Source: Gyrodactylus bullatarudis
Taxonomy: Eukaryota; Platyhelminthes; Monogenea; Gyrodactylidea; Gyrodactylidae
NCBI GenBank assembly: GCA_012064415.1
Contig: SSNU01000088.1
Location: forward strand, 80,526-144,525
Direction: 5' to 3'
Length of the DNA: 64,000 nt
This document shows, one piece after another, positions 57,901 through 64,000 of this stretch (its first letter is position 1; each line of letters starts with the position of its first letter). Below the pieces are notes generated by a model that did not search any database, was not told the origin of the DNA, and saw only the letters and a list, made by a program, of their open reading frames with translations. The position numbers and the translations under genes are program-made.

Positions 57901-58616
57901 ACAACTGGGTTGTAAGCACAAAAGGCAATTCCAGTGATGGGATTTTGATGTTTAATCTTTCCGATGAGTTCACCCTCTTCAATGTTCCAGACAGAGACGA
58001 AGAATTCAGAAAGACTCGCAACAAAAAGTTTATTCCTGCATATTTCCATATTCCTGAGGAGAAAAGTTAAGAATAAATACTTTTATAAATATGATGATTG
58101 ATGAAACTAACGTTATTACACTCTGATGTAGGTTGCATGATTTTATGATACTCTCTGAAGGACCAATATGAAAAATACGCACTGAACCGTCACTAGCACC
58201 AGATACCAACCGATTATTGAGAGAATTTAGAGACATTTTATAGATGGGTCGATTGTGAGTTGACTTCCAAGTTTTAACAAATTTGTTTGTGTCGATACAG
58301 TATTTTTTAACTATATTATCACTGGTAGAAACATACATAACCTAAAAAATTAAGATGAGAGCTTTTACCGGTTCCGTATCACTAGCGATAAAGGAAGTAA
58401 ATGTTTCAGATGAAGCTTCAACACTTTTGATATATTCGAAAGTCTCTGCATTTAGGATATTTATTTCTAGGCTTCCGTTAGCATCTTTACCCAAGATTAT
58501 TTGATCTCCATTAAACTGAAAAAATATTTATTTTTACGTACAAAAATAGGATACTTAGAAGAATAGTAAGACTCAAACTTGCTAGTGAGAGCAAATTTTT
58601 TTCTGTTGGTAAGCAT
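54988..58616 (-). CDS. UTP13/TBL3: UTP13/TBL3-type WD40 protein of the small-subunit processome
   Basis: Nucleolar U3 snoRNP component needed for 18S rRNA maturation. Eight exons in transcript order: 58542-58616, 58369-58515, 58112-58341, 56954-58053, 56527-56915, 55531-55899, 55237-55468, 54988-55163; 905 codons plus TGA, all phases consistent. Introns are 26, 27, 58, 38, 627, 62 and 73 nt. The 27-nt one holds an in-frame TAG, so it must be removed. Two sets of WD40 repeats are seen ('SGASDGSVRIFHI', 'TCSHDKTISLWDI', 'TCAKDSSLSIWQA', 'TGSRDKSIKIWKL', 'SASSDREIRIWNA', 'SSDQSGIVRLWRV'), followed by a C-terminal helical Utp13 domain ('FYDKALLLALRLNHPRQALEL', 'WNTRVRTSTIAQTLFNWLI', 'KRHLERVQNLSEQ'). 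Length is slightly above the yeast and human proteins (about 810). The start at 58616 is the first ATG upstream that restores the N-terminal block. Confidence 0.9.
56046..56396. repeat. Inverted repeat inside the largest TBL3 intron
   Basis: Arms about 56046-56180 and 56249-56396 ('attaaaatagaag' ... 'cttctattttaat'; 'gataagagttaaataattga' ... its complement). It accounts for most of the 627-nt intron 55900-56526, the only long intron of the gene. A related sequence lies at 27140-27310. Confidence 0.7.
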
Positions 58617-58749
58617 GTGAAAATATTTTAAATTTGCAGCACTTCCTAACAAGTCTTTCGATCAAATTAGTTTTTGTTCCAATCAATACAGAAGTTCGCA
58701 AAATTATAAATTCATTATTAGAACCTATAACGCCACGTGTTGTTCCCCA
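58617..58749. promoter_or_regulatory. Bidirectional promoter region, TBL3 / SND1
   Basis: 133 bp between the two divergent start codons. It contains a CACGTG-like 'gccacgtg' (E-box core) near 58731. No TATA box on either side at the expected spacing, as is usual for housekeeping genes. Confidence 0.45.
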
Positions 58750-61700
58750 ATGTCAACTGAACAGATTTTTCATGGAGTTTGCAAACAAGTCAGTTTAACC
58801 TTGTTTTTCGATATTATCTATTACTATTACTATTTCTCTCTAGGTTCACCATGGAGATAGTATCGTTATAAGAGAAAGACCTCGTGATGGTCCTCCACCC
58901 TGTACTAATTTTGGACTAATGAACGTCATTTGTCCTAAATTGGCCTTTAACAAATCCAAAACTAGTGATATTGTTTATGATGATCTTTTTGGATGGGAAG
59001 CTAGAGAGTTTGTTCGTAACAAAATTATCGGCAAAGATATCTGTTATACCAAAACGAAAATGCCAAAGGGTGGTATAATTGGGGAGATTTGGCTTGGAAA
59101 GACTCCAAGTGGTGATAGCATTAATCTCCAGCTTGTAAAGGAAGGATTGGCTGAGGTAAGAAAAATGAACAATCCTGAGGCTCTCGGCAAAAATCCAAAT
59201 TATCAACTTTTTGTTGATGCGGAAACCGATGCAAAATCTGCAAAGAAAGGCATGTTCAATCCAGAAGCGACAGTTCAACCAAGGGGAGTCATAAACTTTT
59301 TGTCTGATGCTCAAAAATTCTGCGATGAAAATCAAAATCAAACTTTGAAAGGTGTTGTAGAATATGTTAGAGATGGTGCCAACATGCAAGTTTGCTTGAT
59401 GCCTAACGAAAATGCTAGCGAAAAGGTGCATCATGTCGTGATGATTTCTCTTGCCGGTATTCGCTGTCCTGGCTTCAAAACAGAGAATGGAGTTTCTGTT
59501 CCTGAAAAGTTTGCTACAGAGGCAAAAACTTTCGTCGAACTTAGACTTTTACATAGAACTATTGATGTCAAACTATTTTCAGTTAATAATAACCAATCTT
59601 TTATTGGTAGTTTAATTCATCCCAATGGTGATATTGCAGTCTTCCTCCTGAAACAGGGTCTCGGAAAATGTATCGACTGGAGTCTTAAATACGTGTCTGA
59701 CAAAGCCCAATATACACTAGCTGAACAAGAAGCTAAATCAAAGCGATTATGTCTTTGGGTTGACTTTGTTCCGCCTCCAGGCCCAACCCAAGAACAAATA
59801 AACCTTATGAAACAAAAAACCTCTTCTTCCGGAAAATTGTTTTCTGGAAATGTAAGTTCTAATTCTTTAAAAATCATTTTTTTGTTAAAAAATTTATTTT
59901 TTTTCAAACAGATTTCAGAAGTTGGCCTCGTAGACAATGTTACGGTATTATGTTCCGATAATGTTTACCGAAAATTCTTTCTTTCATCTCTTCGTATTCC
60001 TCGTCCTGGTTCTCAACAACCAGTCGAGGGCAACGAGAAACCAAATGTCGCTGCAACTGGTAAAAGAAGTCTTTTTGAATCCAACTTAATTTTCAGTGGA
60101 CGAGAATACCTTAGAAAATTTGTTGGAAAGCGAGTTCAAGTATACGTCGATTATACTCTTCCAAAACCTGAAGGAAGCAATCTGGATGATAGAATATGTG
60201 CTACTATCATTGTTTCTGAAGGCTCGGTTAATTTATCGGAAGGACTGGTTTCCAGAGGTTTTGCAACAGTTGTGAAGCATCGAGCTAATGACCCTAGAGC
60301 AAAGTTTTATGAAAAACTCCAGACCGCCGAAGAAGAAGCAACAAAAAAACTTGTTGGTTATCATTCCAAAGAACAGTCCCAGCCAATTCGAGTTAACGAC
60401 GTTACAGGAAATCCAAAGAAAGCTAAACAATTTCTTCCTCTATTCCAGCGACAAGGTAAAATAAATGCAATTGTAGAGTATTTACCATCTGCATCTCGTT
60501 TTCGACTCTATTGTCCTAAGGAATCAATGATTATTAGTCTTGTCTGTGGAGGAATAATATGTGCAAGAAATGAAAGACGCTTCCCTGATGGAAGAGCTGA
60601 AAAGGGTGATCCATTTGGTGAGGAAGCTTATAGATTTGTCAAGGATAAACTCCTCCAAAGAAATGTCGAAGTTGAAATCGACAGTGTGGATCGTACCGGA
60701 AGCTTTATTGGCTTTGTTCATTTGAATGAAAGCTTTTCAATATCAGGCTTAATTCCTAAGCAACAGCTTAGCAAGGTTAAAGGCTCTGCCAATAAGCAAA
60801 TCATATCAAATGTACTAAACACAATACTTGTGTTGCAAGGATTCGCCATAGTTCATAGAACCGCAACCTCTGCTACTTCGCAACACATGAGTAGTTTAGA
60901 TAAGGCAGAAGCTGAGGCTAAACTAGCTAAGAAAGGAGTTTGGTCAAATCCAGAATTTGTCACTCTTATCGAGGGCGATGATTCATTTGTCCAAGAAGAT
61001 GATGGTGAATTTATGCAGACTAGTAAAAACCATAACACTCAAAACTTGGCTGAAAGTTTTGCCAATCTTACCACTCAAAAAATGGCTACATCTAAAAAAA
61101 TTAATCTTCTTCTCATCGCTACTGATTCAAACCTTGGATCAGAAGGAGTTAGAATTTGTTGTCAGTACGCCGATGATGCAATGAAGCTTTCAATGATCAC
61201 TTCTGAGCTGTCAGTTAACCCTCCTATAGCTAGCTTATGTCAATCATTTAAACCTGTCAAGGGAACTCTCTGTGTTGCAAAATATCATGCTGATAATTGT
61301 TGGTATCGAGCCATGATAACTGGCGTCAACAAGACCAAAATCAACATTTACTTTGTTGATTTTGGTAATGATGAGGTAGTTGATGCTGGATCAGGAATGA
61401 TTGGACCTATTTCTGACAAAATAAAATCTATTCCCCCTTTGGCTAAATGGGTAAAAATAGCTGGTGTAAAGCTTTGTGATGATCTCAATATTAGAGAAGA
61501 ACTCTCAAGCTATCTCCTGGAGAAACTTTCTACTTCTGAGACTTATATGGACCCAGAAAGTACAACACCGGTCGCCTCAAATGCTAATGACAAAAAACCT
61601 TTGCCAACTTTCTACATTCGCTATTCAGAAGGTAAAAAAGGTGCGCCAGGCTTATCTACAAAGGGTGCCTTGATTGATCTAGCCGAAGATCTCATCACTA

Positions 61701-61837
61701 ATGGCTTTGTCTATGTTGATCAGTCAAGACAAGCTATACCATTGCCAATTAGGAATCAATATGAAAAATTACAAGATGAAGCTATTTCGAATCGTAGAAG
61801 GATCTGGAAGTATGGCGACTGTAGACCGTCTGATTAG
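58750..61837 (+). CDS. SND1: Tudor-SN / staphylococcal nuclease domain-containing protein 1
   Basis: RNA-binding nuclease and co-activator of RISC, spliceosome assembly and stress granules, with SN-like domains plus a Tudor domain. Exons 58750-58788, 58844-59851 and 59912-61837; 990 codons plus TAG. The 13-codon first exon 'MSTEQIFHGVCKQ' joins in phase 0 to 'VHHGDSIVIRERPRDGPPP', the SND1 N-terminal block, so the ATG at 58919 is internal. Four SN repeats follow (for example 'AREFVRNKIIGKDICY', 'AEAEAKLAKKGVWSN'), then the Tudor core 'CWYRAMITGVNKTKINIYFV' with 'DFGN', and a last partial SN ending 'RRIWKYGD'. The second intron (59852-59911, 60 nt) has no stop and a length divisible by three, so its retention would insert 20 residues. 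A little longer than the usual 910 residues, mostly in the linkers. Confidence 0.95.
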
Positions 61838-63596
61838 AAATCGTCAATTTTCTCCCCATTTCGTCCCTATTATTTGTTATCACTGTAATTGATTTAATTT
61901 CCAATTATCAAATGCATCTAATAATTGTGGCATTGACGTTAAACCTGAACTTGATGTTAGACTAATGCTAGGTACTGATGTTCTCTACATGCCCCATAAT
62001 TCATACATTCAACCTATGCTTATTATTATTGGATTTTAAATTGTTATTTTGTTCAATTTTAAATGGCTCCTGTTGTTCAAATAAGAACAGTAACATGATA
62101 CTTGTTATCCCTTCATATGCAATCCTCTTGATATATTTTCCTCATTTTATATGTATGACAAAGCAATGGAATTACAATTTTATTATGCTACATAAAATAA
62201 TCTTTTTCTATCATATTATAATATATATTTACGATATTTCTCTCGACAAAATCATATTTTTTCGTCCTTTAACTTCCTTTTCCTGTTTTTAAGCAGCTTT
62301 TTTTGACGCAAAAACTTGAAAAAAGTTTAATGGTCTATTTAAGAAAAGGCTACAAGAATCCCAGCTCAACTTATTGTCCAGATATAGAGCATAATTCGCG
62401 GAAAAATCATTGTATTTTTACTTTTTAAGTTTAATGAAATCCGTCGATAATAGATATCTTTTAAAAAGGATAAATCTTCAACTGATGAGCAATGAGTTGT
62501 TTAAGATGTGCTTCTTTGATGTATGCTGGAGAAAAACTCTTGCAAATGGTACTATTCCAGTAGCCTATTTCCGAGTACTTTACACCAGATAATACACCCA
62601 TAATTTAATCCAAATAAAACTCTTGTTGTCTATTTTTCGACTGATGACACTAAGGCTGATTTCAAATCTGAATTAAAATTCTGACGAAGAAATGCAAATG
62701 TATTTTTAAAATTTAGAATGGCTACACAATTTAAGGAAAATTTGTTAAAAATATCTTGTTTCTCTTGGATGAGTTCATTTAGAAATTTACAATGTACATG
62801 CCATCTTAACATTATCTGATGGGATTGAGCTAATATCTATGCGAGATTGGCCTTGAAGAGGTAGAATTGATTCAAGAGATAGTTTTTTCCTGGTGCTTTA
62901 TGGAGAATAACTTTTGGGAGACAGGTGTAACAACTTAAAAGAAGATTTTAGAAACCTGTATTGAATTTTTTCGATATTCTTGGGTGAAAAGTTTTTATTT
63001 TTCCAAATTTCAGAGGTTTGTAGTAAAATAATTTTGATTCTGAACAAAAATGCTGATGAATTTCGTAATTTATGACATATCGGAGGCCGAGATTTTCAAA
63101 GTTGATGAAAAATATATCAGGGAATCTTGGGTCAAGATTACGAGAGATTGTTCTATAGTGCCGAGCACCAGGGATTTAGTTTACTTGTTGACTTGATGCT
63201 CAGGTCTATTTGAATGAGGAATTCATTGGCATGAAACTCTTGTTCTAATTTGCCTACAAATACTCGAGTACCATTGGTCTAAATCTGATGAAATTCGGGG
63301 ATGAGATTAACAAGTGAAGCTAGTTGATTTGAAGATGGGAATTTATGATTTTACGAAAATTTTTTTTTGGTATCTAGATCACTAGGCTTAAATTCTACAG
63401 AAATTTAGGCAAATTTCAAATCTCGAGTTAGCGCCAGATCCGTTTTATGCTTATTGATAAGTTGAGATCAAGAATGTAAGATCAAGTGCAGAATTCAAAA
63501 TCTAATTTATGTGCCTTTTAAAACAAGAGAATATTATACAATCTTTAAAACACTTTTGTTCTTTTGTGTACATATATGAGTTATGAATTAGTTCAA
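61838..63596. other. 3' flank of SND1 and intergenic sequence
   Basis: No gene recognised. Contains AATAAA near 62614 and a diverged family A terminus near 63335-63365 ('gatttgaagatgggaattta'). Confidence 0.5.
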
Positions 63597-64000
63597 CTAT
63601 TTATCATCCTCTCCCCTCAATTTTCTCGATAAGCCGCTCAGTCTTTTCCTGGCCCTAGAGCCTGCTCGAATTTGTAGTGGAGGTGGGACAACCATTGCCA
63701 CTTGTTCTGGTTTAGTCAGGTCTGTCACTTCAGGTGTAGCGTCCACCGAAACCGGTTCCACCTCATGCAATTCCCTTGATGTTATATCCTGTTGGGTTTC
63801 CATCACATCTGCTACGTGCACCAGTCTCCCACGATCATCCCTTACAGTACTGTCCGATACTCTTGTCACTTCTCTGGGCTCAGACCAGCCCTTACGTTCC
63901 TCGAATACTAAAGCACACTTGCGTTCATTCCCATGAAGAATTTTAGATTCCCTCTTCATTCTAGGTCTGTAGATGAAGATCGCATGACTGGGTGTCATTC
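63597..64000 (-). mobile_element. C-terminal end of a retroelement polyprotein (integrase tail), running off the window
   Basis: An open frame of at least 133 codons whose ATG at 63998 is probably internal, since the frame reaches the window edge. 'MTPSHAIFIYRPRMK' resembles the end of a retroviral-type integrase core (TG.TP...LFGR), and 'RKGWSEPREVTRVSDSTVRD' plus 'GRLVHVADVM' resembles the following SH3-like integrase C-terminal domain of LTR retroelements; a basic tail ends it. The base composition is clearly more GC-rich than the rest of the window, which suggests recent arrival. Family (Ty3-like is my guess) cannot be settled from this piece. Confidence 0.6.

Noticed and set aside
58919..58921. 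ATG at 58919 as the SND1 start
   Set aside because: The frame and SND1 homology continue upstream to an acceptor at 58843, and a 13-codon first exon at 58750-58788 fits in phase.
58916..59434. Minus-strand open frame of 172 codons
   Set aside because: Antisense shadow of SND1 coding sequence, with no recognisable motif.
1..64000. CRISPR array, operon or bacterial origin
   Set aside because: Inverted and dispersed repeats lack regular spacer structure, and the genes are spliced and eukaryotic.

Overview
The window is nuclear DNA of an animal: strongly AT-rich, with spliced genes and a core bilaterian gene set (metabotropic glutamate receptor, alpha-tubulin acetyltransferase, Tudor-SN, UTP13/TBL3, STE24, hnRNP U). 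The clearest taxonomic hint is intron size. Three unrelated conserved genes can only be read through if introns of 24, 26, 27, 29 and 30 nt are removed, far below the usual metazoan minimum. From general knowledge, introns this short are described for dicyemid mesozoans, and orthonectids are similarly compacted. A miniaturised spiralian of that kind is my best guess; it is an inference, not an identification.

Layout. 1-2747: a mobile-element-related reading frame (minus strand) and repeats. 2748-4494: 3' part of an SH3-domain gene. 4754-5029 (-): small unknown gene, head-to-head with the CAAX protease STE24 (5171-6472, +). 6484-6938 (-): two-exon unknown gene found by splicing a 29-nt intron, tail-to-tail with STE24 and head-to-head with an hnRNP U-like gene (7031-11332, +). 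11333-16199: microsatellite-rich, with a foldback element. 16200-50097 (-): one ten-exon group-II-like metabotropic glutamate receptor of 955 codons, spread over 34 kb; its introns hold a Penelope-like element, a piggyBac fossil, MITE-like repeats and several long palindromes. 50098-54249: intergenic with foldback repeats. 54250-54923 (+): alpha-tubulin acetyltransferase, tail-to-tail with UTP13/TBL3 (54988-58616, -), which shares a 133-bp divergent promoter with Tudor-SN/SND1 (58750-61837, +). 61838-63596: intergenic. 63597-64000 (-): GC-richer end of a retroelement polyprotein running off the window.

The window therefore alternates dense blocks of housekeeping genes (gaps of 11-141 bp, head-to-head or tail-to-tail) with one expanded neural receptor gene whose introns accumulate transposons. 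All exon boundaries below were placed by hand from reading frame, phase continuity and GT/AG sites; no alignment or transcript evidence was available.
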